DNA from: Acetobacteraceae bacterium AT-5844
Lineage (GTDB): Bacteria > Pseudomonadota > Alphaproteobacteria > Acetobacterales > Acetobacteraceae
Assembly: GCA_000245075.1 (NCBI GenBank)
Contig: JH599973.1
Span: forward strand, 1 to 57,424
DNA length: 57,424 bases
Direction of reading: 5' to 3'
A model generated the notes under the pieces. The model did no database searches. It saw nothing but the letters and a program-made list of their open reading frames with translations, and was not told the DNA's origin. A program made the translations under genes and the position numbers. This document shows, piece by piece, positions 33,116 through 40,840 of the stretch. Each line of letters starts with the position of its first letter. Position 1 is the stretch's first letter.

Positions 33116-33828
33116 GCCTGCTCTCCCTTCACGGCATCTCGCAGCAATTCGGCGGGCTGAAAGCACTGGATGATGTCAGCTTCGATGTCCAGCCCAGCAC
33201 CATCCACGGGCTGATCGGCCCGAATGGCGCGGGCAAGACGACGCTCATCAACGTCATCTCCGGCCTCGTGCCGCCCACCGCCGGCCGCATGTCCTTCGAC
33301 GGGCATGAAGGCGGGCCCTGGGGCATCACCCACGCCGTGCGCCTCGGCATCGCCCGCACCTTCCAGCAGACCCGTGTGTTCATGGGGCTGACGGTGCGGG
33401 AGAACCTGCGCATCGCCCGCGTGGCCGGCGCTGGCTACGAGGCCTCGGACGACCTGATCGACGCGCTCGGCCTCGGCCCGTCGCTGGACCAGGTGGCCAA
33501 TGCGCTGCCCTATGCCACGCTGCGCCGCCTCGCCATGGCGCTGGCGCTCGGCCTGCGGCCCAAATTGCTGTTGCTGGACGAGCCCGCCGTCGGCCTGGCG
33601 CCGGAGGAGATCACCCGCATGGCGGATGTCATCCGGCATTTCCACAGCCAGGGCCTCACGGTCCTGCTGGTGGAGCACAACATGCGCTTCCTGATGAGCC
33701 TCGCCACCCGCGTCAGCGTCATGGAGCGCGGGCGCATCCTCTATGAGGGCACGCCGCAGGAATGCCAGGCCAATCCGCAGGTCATCGACGCCTATCTCGG
33801 TCGGGGGATCGCCCATGCTGCGCATTGA
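33112..33828 (+). CDS. livG: Branched-chain-type ABC ATPase 1 (LivG-like), altered signature motif
   Basis: A 238-residue ATPase. Walker A is GPNGAGKTTLINVI, the Q-loop region is IARTFQQTRVFMGLTVREN, Walker B is LLLLDEPAVGLAPEE, and the switch is LLVEHNMRFLMSLA. The ABC signature, usually LSYGQQRRLEIARAL or similar in LivG, reads LPYATLRRLAMALALG here, so the usual glycine and glutamine are replaced by A and L. This may be a subgroup feature or may weaken ATP hydrolysis in that half-site. It also lacks part of the helical insert of longer LivG proteins (about 255 residues). It overlaps livM by 4 bases and livF by 14. Confidence 0.9.
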   Translation: MSLLSLHGISQQFGGLKALDDVSFDVQPSTIHGLIGPNGAGKTTLINVISGLVPPTAGRMSFDGHEGGPWGITHAVRLGIARTFQQTRVFMGLTVRENLRIARVAGAGYEASDDLIDALGLGPSLDQVANALPYATLRRLAMALALGLRPKLLLLDEPAVGLAPEEITRMADVIRHFHSQGLTVLLVEHNMRFLMSLATRVSVMERGRILYEGTPQECQANPQVIDAYLGRGIAHAAH

Positions 33829-34513
33829 ATCGCTGCGCGCCGGATATGACCGGCTGGAGGTGCTGCATGGCGTGACGCTGGAGGTCTCCGGCGGCGCTTC
33901 CGTGGTGGTGCTGGGCTCCAACGGCGCGGGCAAGTCCACGCTGTGCCGCACACTCTCCGGCCTCATTCCGGCCCGTGGCGGCAGCATCCATTTCGACGGG
34001 CAGGACGTCACGGCCCTTACCCCGGCACAACGCGTGCGGCGTGGCATCGTGCAGGTGCCGGAAGGGCGGCAGGTCTTCCCCGAGATGTCCGTGATGGAAA
34101 ACCTTCGTCTCGGCGCCTGGGTCCATGGCGAACCGGAAGCTTCGGCGTTGGGCGAAGTCTTTTCCATCTTCCCCCGCCTGGGCGAGCGCGCCGCGCAGCA
34201 TGCGGGCCTGCTCTCCGGCGGCGAGCAGCAGATGCTCGCCCTCGGCCGCGCCATGATGGCCCGCCCGCGCCTGCTGCTGCTGGACGAGCCCACCCAGGGC
34301 CTCTCCCCCGTGGCTGTGGAGCAGGTGGCCAATGCCGTCCACGCCATCCGCGCCCATGGCGTCTCCATCCTGCTCGTGGAGCAGAACATGGCACTGGCAG
34401 AGGCCGTCAGCGAATACGCCTATGTGCTGGAGACCGGGCGCTGCGCCACCCATGGCCCGGCGGCGGAGATCCTCTCGGCGGACGTGCTGGCGGCCAGCTA
34501 TCTGGGGCACTGA
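33815..34513 (+). CDS. livF: Branched-chain-type ABC ATPase 2 (LivF-like)
   Basis: A 232-residue ATPase, the usual partner of LivG. Walker A is GSNGAGKSTLCRTL, the Q-loop area is VQVPEGRQVFPEMSVMENLR, the signature LSGGEQQMLALGRAM is intact, Walker B is LLLLDEPTQGLSP, and the switch is LLVEQNMALAEAVS. ATG 33815 lies inside the end of livG, and the frame further upstream belongs to livG shadow sequence. It is the last gene of the transporter block. Two inverted repeats follow before the TctC gene. Confidence 0.93.
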   Translation: MLRIESLRAGYDRLEVLHGVTLEVSGGASVVVLGSNGAGKSTLCRTLSGLIPARGGSIHFDGQDVTALTPAQRVRRGIVQVPEGRQVFPEMSVMENLRLGAWVHGEPEASALGEVFSIFPRLGERAAQHAGLLSGGEQQMLALGRAMMARPRLLLLDEPTQGLSPVAVEQVANAVHAIRAHGVSILLVEQNMALAEAVSEYAYVLETGRCATHGPAAEILSADVLAASYLGH

Positions 34514-34550
34514 GGCGGCTTCCGGGGGCTGAAAAGAAGCTTTTCACGAA

Positions 34551-34571
34551 GGGCGGCTGCTGCCGCCGCCC
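34551..34571 (+). terminator. GC-rich hairpin after livF
   Basis: GGGCGGC (34551-34557) pairs with GCCGCCC (34565-34571) around a seven-base loop, 38 bases after the livF stop. A second small inverted repeat, GAAAAG-AAG-CTTTTC (34531-34545), stands just before it. Together they could end the liv transcript and separate it from the TctC gene starting at 34637. No T run follows the stem. Confidence 0.45.
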
Positions 34572-34636
34572 CTGGCGGCTAGGTTGGCGGCAAGCCGGCA
34601 AGCATCCGGCACTCCCGGGAGCCCAAGGAAGCCACC

Positions 34637-35614
34637 ATGCCGCCCACACTGCCTCGCCGTGCCCTTCTGGCTTCCACCCTGGTCGCCAGCCTCTGCCCCG
34701 GGCGCCAGGCCATGGCGGCGGAGTGGCCGGAGCGCACGCTGCGCGTCGTCGTGCCCTATGGCCCCGGCGGCGTCACCGACAACATGGCGCGCCTGCTGGC
34801 CAACAAGCTGACGCCGCGCCTGGGTCAGTCCGTCGTGGTGGAAAACCGCGCGGGCGCCGGCGGCATCATCGGCACGGAGAATGTCATCCGCTCCCAGCCC
34901 GATGGCTATTCGCTGCTCTTCGCCACGGTGACGCTCAGCGTCTATCCCAGCTTCAACAGCAATTTCACCTACGACATCCACAAGGCGTTGCAGCCGATCA
35001 GCATCGTCGCCTCCGCGCCCTATGTCATCATGGTCGCTGGCCGCTCGCCCTTCCAGAACCTGCAACAACTGATCGACCATGCGAAGCAGAACCCGGGCAA
35101 GCTGAACTTCGGCTCGCCCGGCGTCGGCACATCCACGCATCTGGCCTTTGAGGCCTTCCTGGCCGCCGCGGGCATCAAGATGACGCATGTGCCCTATGGC
35201 GGCAGCGCCGCCGTGCAGACCGCGCTGCTGTCGAACGACCTGCAGGTGATGATCGATACCTATACCGGCATCGCGGGCGCGGTGGAATCCGGCCAGGGCC
35301 GCGCGCTGGCCATCACCAGCGACCGCCGCGCCGCCTTCAACCCCGCCATCCCGACCGTGGCTGAGTCGGGCGTGCCCGGCTTCACCGCCGATACCTGGTT
35401 CGGCCTGCTAGCCCCCGCCGGCACCTCCGCCGCGATCGTCGAGCGCCTGCACAGGGAAACCGTCGAGGCGCTGAAGGACCCGCAGGTAGTGGAGAACTTC
35501 AGCAAGCAGGGCTCTGTCGTCGGCAGCACCCCCGCCCAGTTCGCCACCACCCTGGCGGCCGAGCAGCGACGCTGGGCCAAGGTCATCGCCGATGCGGGGA
35601 TCGAGAAGCAATAG
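34637..35614 (+). CDS. TctC/Bug-family periplasmic receptor
   Basis: A 325-residue receptor of the Bug family (tripartite tricarboxylate transporter substrate binders). The signal peptide MPPTLPRRALLASTLVASLC is cut near QAMAAE. The mature protein opens with the family pattern WPERTLRVVVPYGPGGVTDN, followed by VVVENRAGAGGIIGTENVIR and the second ligand loop NFGSPGVGTSTHLAFEAFLA with VPYGGSAAV. These proteins bind carboxylates such as citrate, nicotinate or aromatic acids. No tctA or tctB is adjacent, as is common for Bug paralogues. AAGGAAG precedes ATG 34637. The gene converges on the enoyl-CoA hydratase gene with only six bases between the stops. Confidence 0.9.
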   Translation: MPPTLPRRALLASTLVASLCPGRQAMAAEWPERTLRVVVPYGPGGVTDNMARLLANKLTPRLGQSVVVENRAGAGGIIGTENVIRSQPDGYSLLFATVTLSVYPSFNSNFTYDIHKALQPISIVASAPYVIMVAGRSPFQNLQQLIDHAKQNPGKLNFGSPGVGTSTHLAFEAFLAAAGIKMTHVPYGGSAAVQTALLSNDLQVMIDTYTGIAGAVESGQGRALAITSDRRAAFNPAIPTVAESGVPGFTADTWFGLLAPAGTSAAIVERLHRETVEALKDPQVVENFSKQGSVVGSTPAQFATTLAAEQRRWAKVIADAGIEKQ

Positions 35615-35620
35615 CCCCGC

Positions 35621-36394
35621 TCAGCGGCCCTGAAAGACGGGCTTGCGCTTCTCCACGAAGGCGCGCTGGGCTTCCTTCGCGTCCTCCGTGTGGGAAAGCT
35701 CCACCGTCACGCCCTGCTCGAAGCGATAGCCATCGCGGAAGGGCATTTCCTCCACCGTGTTGAAGGCGTGCTTGGCCTTGCGCATGGCGATCGGGCTCTT
35801 CGCCGCGATGTCGCGCGCCATCTCCAGCGCCGTGCTCATCAGCGCCTCGCGCGGCAGGCACGCCTCGACGATGCCGCGCCGGTATAGCTCGGCGGCGGCC
35901 ACGCGGCGGCCGGTGAAGAACATGGTGCGCGCGGCGGAAGGCGAGAAATGCCGCAGCAGGAAGGCGGCGCCGCCGGCCAGGCCAACATCCAACTCCGGCA
36001 TCTGCACCCAGGCGTCATCGGCCATCAGCAGGATGTCGCAGCAGCTCATCAGCGCGAAGCCCGCGCCGATGGCAGGGCCGTTGACGGCGCAGATCACCGG
36101 CTTGGCGCAATCCGCCACGCAGTGGAAGAAATCCCGCGTCAGGCGGTTGTGGCGCAGGTAGTCGCCCGGCTCCTGCACCAGCCCGACGCGCTCCTTGATA
36201 TCGGCCCCCGCGGAAAAGCTCTTGCCGGCACCGGTCAGGATGATGACGCGCACGTCATCGCGGTCGCTCAGCGTGTCGAACAGCCATAGCAGTTCCTGCC
36301 GCAGGCGGCCGTTCTGCGCGTTCACCGGCGGGCGGTCCAGCGTCACGGTCGCGATATGCTCCGCGACCTCCAGCCGCAGCGTCGTCAGCTCCAT
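35621..36394 (-). CDS. Enoyl-CoA hydratase/isomerase-family protein
   Basis: A 257-residue crotonase-fold enzyme acting on acyl-CoA. The oxyanion-hole segments are GKSFSAGADIKERVG and AVNGPAIGAGFALMSCCDIL, and the active-site acidic region is VQMPELDVGLAGGAAFLLRH. The C-terminal trimerisation part ends FVEKRKPVFQGR, as in typical members. The exact reaction (hydration, isomerisation or retro-Claisen) cannot be fixed from sequence. GGGAG stands nine bases upstream of ATG 36394. It lies 151 bases after the NTF2-like gene on the same strand, with a stable hairpin between them. Confidence 0.9.
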   Translation of the reverse strand: MELTTLRLEVAEHIATVTLDRPPVNAQNGRLRQELLWLFDTLSDRDDVRVIILTGAGKSFSAGADIKERVGLVQEPGDYLRHNRLTRDFFHCVADCAKPVICAVNGPAIGAGFALMSCCDILLMADDAWVQMPELDVGLAGGAAFLLRHFSPSAARTMFFTGRRVAAAELYRRGIVEACLPREALMSTALEMARDIAAKSPIAMRKAKHAFNTVEEMPFRDGYRFEQGVTVELSHTEDAKEAQRAFVEKRKPVFQGR

Positions 36395-36416
36395 GCCCGT
36401 TCACTCCCTCTCGTCG

Positions 36417-36440
36417 CGGCGCGGCGCATGGGCCGCGCCG
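36417..36440 (-). terminator. GC-rich hairpin between NTF2-like and enoyl-CoA hydratase genes
   Basis: CGGCGCGGC (36417-36425) pairs perfectly with GCCGCGCCG (36432-36440) around the loop GCATGG. On the leftward strand it lies downstream of the NTF2-like gene and 23 bases upstream of the hydratase start. It could attenuate read-through into the hydratase gene or end the RraA/NTF2 transcript. No T tract follows. Confidence 0.4.
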
Positions 36441-36545
36441 GCTTCGCCAGCAGCGGTAACACCCGCCGCGGCGCGGCGGAACGCATCAGAGCCGAGCGGC
36501 TGCCTTACAGCGGAAGCAAAGATGCCCGGGCCGCCCGCTTACGGT

Positions 36546-36998
36546 TCAGCCTGAAGAGAGGTGGTACCCGCGGCCGGAGTAGTCGAAGTCGTGCAACTCG
36601 TTGATCGGCACGCCCTGCTGCGCCGGAGAGGCGTAATAAGCGCGGATCTCGGAGATCAAGCCGCTTCGCGGGTCGAAGCGGTACCACTCATCGCCGCGCA
36701 GGGCGGTATTCTGCTTGCTCTTCCAGTGCGTCCACTCGATCACCGCTTCCGGCACACCATCGGCGCCACCATCCTCGGGGCCGCACAGCACCCGCTCGAT
36801 GGTCCACTGGCTGCCCAAGGTTTCCACGCACCAGACCCAACCCTTGGCGATGGCATCCGCCCCTCGCCAGGGCGCGCCGGGCAAGCCGGGCGGGAAGTAG
36901 TGCACCGCGTCCGGCGTGAAGCAGGAAACCAGGGCGTTGTAGTCCCCCGCATTGCAGGCGTCGAAGTAGCGGCGAATCAGGGCCTCGCGCTTGTCCAT
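36546..36998 (-). CDS. NTF2-like (SnoaL-type) small protein
   Basis: A 150-residue cone-fold protein of the NTF2/SnoaL superfamily. The start MDKREALIRRYFDACNAGDY leads to ALVSCFTPDAVHYFPPGLPG, with further strands IEWTHWKSKQNTALRGDEWY and the C-terminal ISEIRAYYASPAQQGV. Members are isomerases, dehydratases or ligand-binding proteins; no catalytic Asp/His pair is clear enough to name a reaction. GGAG precedes ATG 36998 by eight bases. A GTG at 37007 overlapping the upstream RraA stop is an alternative start. It is translationally close to the RraA gene and probably acts in the same pathway. Confidence 0.82.
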   Translation of the reverse strand: MDKREALIRRYFDACNAGDYNALVSCFTPDAVHYFPPGLPGAPWRGADAIAKGWVWCVETLGSQWTIERVLCGPEDGGADGVPEAVIEWTHWKSKQNTALRGDEWYRFDPRSGLISEIRAYYASPAQQGVPINELHDFDYSGRGYHLSSG

Positions 36999-37003
36999 GC
37001 CGT

Positions 37004-37798
37004 TCACTCCGCGGCGCTTGTGGCAGGATGCGGCGCGCGGATGCGGGCGGCGTCCTCGGGGCGGGAGCCTGCGGCCTGCCAGGCTGCGAAGTCGGCGCGG
37101 GTCTGCTCGGTGGGTGGGTATACCCCCCACAGGGCCTCGCCAGCTTCCACACGCAGCGCCAGATACTTCTCCAGCGGATCGCGCCGCTCGCAGGCTTCCA
37201 GAACCTGCAGCGCCACGTGGCGGGGAATGACGGTGATGCCATCCTTCTCGCCATGCACGATATCCCCCGGATAGACGGCAACTCCCGCGCAGGCGATAGG
37301 CACGTTCAGGTCCGCCACGTGATGATAGGAGAGCCGGGTGGAGGCGACCACGGCCTGGCAGTAGGCAGGCAGCTCCATTTCGGCGATCTCCGCCCCGTCG
37401 CGGAAGGAGCCGTCGGTGATGACGCCCACCACGCCGCGCTTCATCATCCGCGTCAGCAACATGTTCCCCATGGAGGCGGCGCGAGGGTCATTGCGGCTGT
37501 CGATCACCATGACCTGGTTGGGCTGTGTCTGCTCCACGCCGACCCACTGCAGGTTGTCCTCGTTGGGCGTGGGGGTCAGGGTGGCGTAGGTCTCCTTGTC
37601 CTCCCGCGCCGGGATCATCCGCATGGTGAAGGCCTCGCCCGCGAAGGATTTCACCGCCGGGTTCAGCGGCTTCAGCCCGACCAGGAAGCACTGCTTGAAC
37701 CCCAGGCGGAACAGTTCCGTCGTGATGGAGCCGCTGCTGCACTTCGCCAGGCGCGCCAGATGGTCGGGGGTGATGACGACATCGCTGGTCCGGGACAT
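37004..37798 (-). CDS. RraA-family protein, second copy
   Basis: A 264-residue relative of HMG/CHA aldolases and RraA. The conserved core is GNMLLTRMMKRGVVGVITDG with SFRDGAEI, which supplies the Arg-Asp pair. CAGVAVYPGDIVHGEKDGIT and VIPRHVALQVLEAC follow. Its C-terminal tail (about 45 residues beyond the fold) is longer than in the copy at 14821-15486, and overall identity between the two looks low, so they are not a recent duplication. AGGAGG stands before ATG 37798. It is the first gene of a leftward pair with the NTF2-like gene and is divergent from the IclR regulator gene. Confidence 0.83.
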   Translation of the reverse strand: MSRTSDVVITPDHLARLAKCSSGSITTELFRLGFKQCFLVGLKPLNPAVKSFAGEAFTMRMIPAREDKETYATLTPTPNEDNLQWVGVEQTQPNQVMVIDSRNDPRAASMGNMLLTRMMKRGVVGVITDGSFRDGAEIAEMELPAYCQAVVASTRLSYHHVADLNVPIACAGVAVYPGDIVHGEKDGITVIPRHVALQVLEACERRDPLEKYLALRVEAGEALWGVYPPTEQTRADFAAWQAAGSRPEDAARIRAPHPATSAAE

Positions 37799-37935
37799 GG
37801 CGTGACCTCCTCTGGATTGGGGCGTGAGGCCCTTTTGGGAATGGCTCAACTGGTGGGCCGTCGGCGGGGAACGGGTCAACCACGCATCGACTTTTCATGC
37901 TGTCGCGGCAGGCCAGAACACGCTAACAGTCCCAC

Positions 37936-39591
37936 ATGATGGGTCAGAAGACCGATTCCCGACCTGCGCGGCCCGATGGCGCCGCCCTGCTGGGCAAGGC
38001 CTGCGACGTGCTGGAAGCAGTCGCCGCGGCGCCGGGCGGTATCGCGCAGTCGGAGCTGATGGCACAGCTCGGCCTGTCCCGCACCACGACCTACCGCATT
38101 CTCGGGGTGTTGGTGGCACGTGGGTTGCTCCGGCAGGATCCGGCCAGGCGCATCTATGCAGTCGGCTTTCGGTTGATGGAGATCGCCCAGGGAATGGGCC
38201 AGGGAGCCTGGTCCGCTCCCGACCTTCCTGCCGTGGCCGCGCCGGAGTTGCGGAGCCTGCGCGATGCGACGGGCGAAACCGCCTATGTGGCGGTTCTGGA
38301 AGGGCGCGAGGTGGTGGCGCTGGGCAAGTTCGAGGGGGCGCACGAGGTCCGTTCCGCCGCCCGGCTGGGCCAACGCAAGCCGCTGCATTGCACCAGCCAG
38401 GGCAAAGCAATTCTCGCCTTCCTCGAGGACAAGGAGCGGGACAAGTTGCTGAAGCGCCTGCCCATGACGCCACTGACGCAGCATACCATCACGGATCGCC
38501 GGCGCCTGGCTTCGGCGCTGCGGATCGTGCAAGCCCGCGGCTTCGCGACCGATGACGAGGAGATTGTCGAAGGCGTCCGCTGCGTCGGCGCTCCGGTGCT
38601 CGACCCCGAGGGACAGGTGGTCGGCGCCGTCAGCATCGCCGGTCCCGCCTGGCGCATGACGCGTGAGCGCCTGGACCTTCTAGGCCCCGAGGTGGCCGCC
38701 GCTGGTCGCCGCATCGGCGCGCAACTCCGCCCGGTGGCCACACGTGCGGCTTCAGCTACGCCTGCGCAGCCCGTCTCGGCCACGGCAGCCTTCCACGGCA
38801 TCTGCCCCCGCTGGTCCGTCCAGGCCGGGCTGGTCTGGTGGTGCGACGCGCTGGCACCGGAGCTGCGCAGCCTGCGACCGGGCAGCACCGATCGCCACGT
38901 TGCCCGGACCGAGATACCCATCCGCGCCCTCGTCCTGGGAGAAGGCGGCGATGCCATACTGGTCGACATCGAAGGCCGGGTCACGCGGGTGTCGCCCGAC
39001 GGACAGGTGCGGGCGCTGACGCCCCTTCCCGGGCCACCGACGGCTCTGCGTGTTCATCCTGACGGCGAAGCCTGGGCCGCCACGCCAACACCGGACGGAG
39101 GCAGTGCGATTGGTCCGCTGTCGCCCGCCGGAATTGCCAAACCGGTCTGGCGGCTACCGGGCGAGGTATCCGCCCTGGCCTGGGCGCCGGACGGTGCCGC
39201 ACTCTTCGCCGCCACACCGGCAACCGGTACGATCCACCGGCTCGAAATGGGGCGGGCGGTGCCGCTCCTGCTCGCGCGGCTGCCCGCTGGCGGTGGCCGC
39301 CCGGTCGGGCTGGCGGTGGACCAGGAAGGGGGCGTCTGGACAGCCCTGTATGACGGCTGGAGCGTGGCAAGGCTCGGGGCGGAGGGGGAAGTAGATCGGA
39401 TTATGCCCTTGCCGGTGCCCCGGCCAACCGACCTTGGCTTCGGCGGGCCGGGGCTGAACACGCTCTATGTCGCCACGGCGCGGGATGGAATGCCGCTGGA
39501 TGCCCTGGCTGCCGCCCCCCTCTCGGGCCGCCTGCTGGCCCTGGGCGCCGGGGTCTCCGGAGTGGAGGAAGCCGAAGCAGGCTGGCTTTAA
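37936..39591 (+). CDS. IclR-family regulator fused to a degenerate SMP-30/gluconolactonase propeller
   Basis: A 551-residue fusion. Residues 15-80 are an IclR winged helix (ACDVLEAVAAAPGGIAQSEL, GLSRTTTYRILGVLVARGLL) and 85-260 the IclR effector domain (VRSAARLGQRKPLHCTSQGK, DDEEIVEGVRCVGAPVLDPE). From about 285 to the end is an SMP-30-type beta-propeller: FHGICPRWSVQAGLVWWCDA, PTALRVHPDGEAWAAT and GRPVGLAVDQEGGVWTALYD. Compared with regucalcin and gluconolactonases, the four metal ligands appear replaced: Glu by I289, Asn/Asp by T369/A370, Asn by S412 and Asp by V457. The propeller is therefore probably a ligand sensor rather than an enzyme. It precedes uxuA-like and IlvD-like sugar-acid genes, which fits control by a sugar lactone or acid. 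Confidence 0.85.
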   Translation: MMGQKTDSRPARPDGAALLGKACDVLEAVAAAPGGIAQSELMAQLGLSRTTTYRILGVLVARGLLRQDPARRIYAVGFRLMEIAQGMGQGAWSAPDLPAVAAPELRSLRDATGETAYVAVLEGREVVALGKFEGAHEVRSAARLGQRKPLHCTSQGKAILAFLEDKERDKLLKRLPMTPLTQHTITDRRRLASALRIVQARGFATDDEEIVEGVRCVGAPVLDPEGQVVGAVSIAGPAWRMTRERLDLLGPEVAAAGRRIGAQLRPVATRAASATPAQPVSATAAFHGICPRWSVQAGLVWWCDALAPELRSLRPGSTDRHVARTEIPIRALVLGEGGDAILVDIEGRVTRVSPDGQVRALTPLPGPPTALRVHPDGEAWAATPTPDGGSAIGPLSPAGIAKPVWRLPGEVSALAWAPDGAALFAATPATGTIHRLEMGRAVPLLLARLPAGGGRPVGLAVDQEGGVWTALYDGWSVARLGAEGEVDRIMPLPVPRPTDLGFGGPGLNTLYVATARDGMPLDALAAAPLSGRLLALGAGVSGVEEAEAGWL

Positions 39592-39672
39592 GGTTGCCGG
39601 GCCTCTTAACCCCGCTTGGTATCCCGGCATGTGGGACGCCAAGTCCGATCATCCGCCAGTCTGTGTTGCCCC

Positions 39673-39695
39673 TGACATGCACCTCCTCCATGTCA
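39673..39695. promoter_or_regulatory. Candidate operator upstream of the uxuA-like gene
   Basis: TGACATG (39673-39679) and CATGTCA (39689-39695) form a perfect 7-base inverted repeat with a nine-base centre. It lies 41-63 bases before the uxuA-like start and 82 bases after the stop of the IclR-type regulator gene. The size suits a dimeric regulator site, with the IclR fusion protein as the obvious candidate, although a leader hairpin is also possible. Confidence 0.45.
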
Positions 39696-39735
39696 AATCC
39701 CCAAAACGCGCCGCGCGAGCGACAGGGGGAACGGC

Positions 39736-40812
39736 ATGTATATCGGCGAACAACTTATTAACCCCACCGAGGCCCGTCTGCGCCTTTCCGCCCAGCTCGG
39801 TGCTCAGGGCATCGTCATCGACACACGGCCCAATGTGCAGTTGCTGGACGCGAAAGGGAGGTGGGATTCCGCCAAGGTAGCCGAGCAGCGAAAGTTCGTG
39901 GAGCGCTTCGGGCTGCGGCTGGAGGTGATGGCCATCGACATCGGCTCCATCCTGCTCGACAGCCTCTATAACCGCAAGCGCGCCGCGGCGACCGCCGAGG
40001 GCATCCGGCAGGACATCCGCGCCGCGGCGGCAGGAGGCGTGACAACCCTGAAGTACAACGTGCAGATGGTTGGCATCACCCGCACCGGCGTGGCACAGGG
40101 CCGTGGCGGCGTCTCCTGCTCCGCATTCAATGCCGCGGAATACGATCCAGCCCGTGACGCGCAATTCTCCTACTGGGGCGTTGGTCATCCCGACAGCAAC
40201 CGCGAGGACAGCGACGAGCCGGTCAACGCCATCGGTACGCCCGAGGCCTGCGGCCAGGTACTGGGCGACAGCATCCCCGGCGTCACCGAGGAGCAAGGCT
40301 GGGAGGCATTGGAGTACTTCGTCGAGCAGGTGATGCCGACGGCGGAAAAGGAAGGCGTGCGCCTGGCCGGCCACCCGCATGACCCGGCCTATCCGGTGGG
40401 CGGGCTGAACGGCGTGAACCATGTGGTCGGCTCCCTGGCTGGCATCCGCCGTTTCCTGGACATCGCGCCGGCGAACACCAGCCACGGGCTGAACTTCTGC
40501 CAGGGTACCGTGGCCGAGATGTCGGACGACCCCAACGCCATCGTGCAGGAGGCGATCCGCGAGTTCGGCCGCCGCAAGCGGATATTCATGGTCCATTTCC
40601 GCAACATCAAGGGCGGATACCTGAACTTCCGCGAGGCCTTCCCGGATGAGGGCGACGTGGACATGGCGGAATCCATCCGCAGCTACCGCAGCGTCGGCTA
40701 TGACGGCATCCTGTGCCCCGACCATGTTCCGCTGAGTGACCTGGATCCCGGCCGGGAACGTTTCTTCGCCTTCGCGCTCGGCTACACCAAGGGGCTGTTG
40801 CAGGCGGCCTGA
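39736..40812 (+). CDS. Mannonate dehydratase-like enzyme (UxuA family)
   Basis: A 358-residue TIM-barrel enzyme. Metal and substrate residues are visible in VRLAGHPHDPAYP, TSHGLNFCQGTVAEM and MVHFRNIKGGYLNFREAFPD followed by EGDVDM, all characteristic of UxuA, which dehydrates D-mannonate to 2-keto-3-deoxygluconate in glucuronate breakdown. It is somewhat shorter than E. coli UxuA (about 394), as in many non-enteric members, and could act on a related aldonate. AGGGGG precedes ATG 39736. The IlvD-family gene begins 28 bases downstream, so the two are cotranscribed. UxaC and UxuB partners are not in the window. Confidence 0.85.
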   Translation: MYIGEQLINPTEARLRLSAQLGAQGIVIDTRPNVQLLDAKGRWDSAKVAEQRKFVERFGLRLEVMAIDIGSILLDSLYNRKRAAATAEGIRQDIRAAAAGGVTTLKYNVQMVGITRTGVAQGRGGVSCSAFNAAEYDPARDAQFSYWGVGHPDSNREDSDEPVNAIGTPEACGQVLGDSIPGVTEEQGWEALEYFVEQVMPTAEKEGVRLAGHPHDPAYPVGGLNGVNHVVGSLAGIRRFLDIAPANTSHGLNFCQGTVAEMSDDPNAIVQEAIREFGRRKRIFMVHFRNIKGGYLNFREAFPDEGDVDMAESIRSYRSVGYDGILCPDHVPLSDLDPGRERFFAFALGYTKGLLQAA

Positions 40813-40840
40813 GACGGCGCGGCGCCACGAGGAAGCCAGC

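Noticed and set aside
31273-33828. Apparent 851-residue LivH-LivG fusion protein
   Set aside because: The middle 380 residues are livM read out of frame; a one-base deletion in livH explains it fully.
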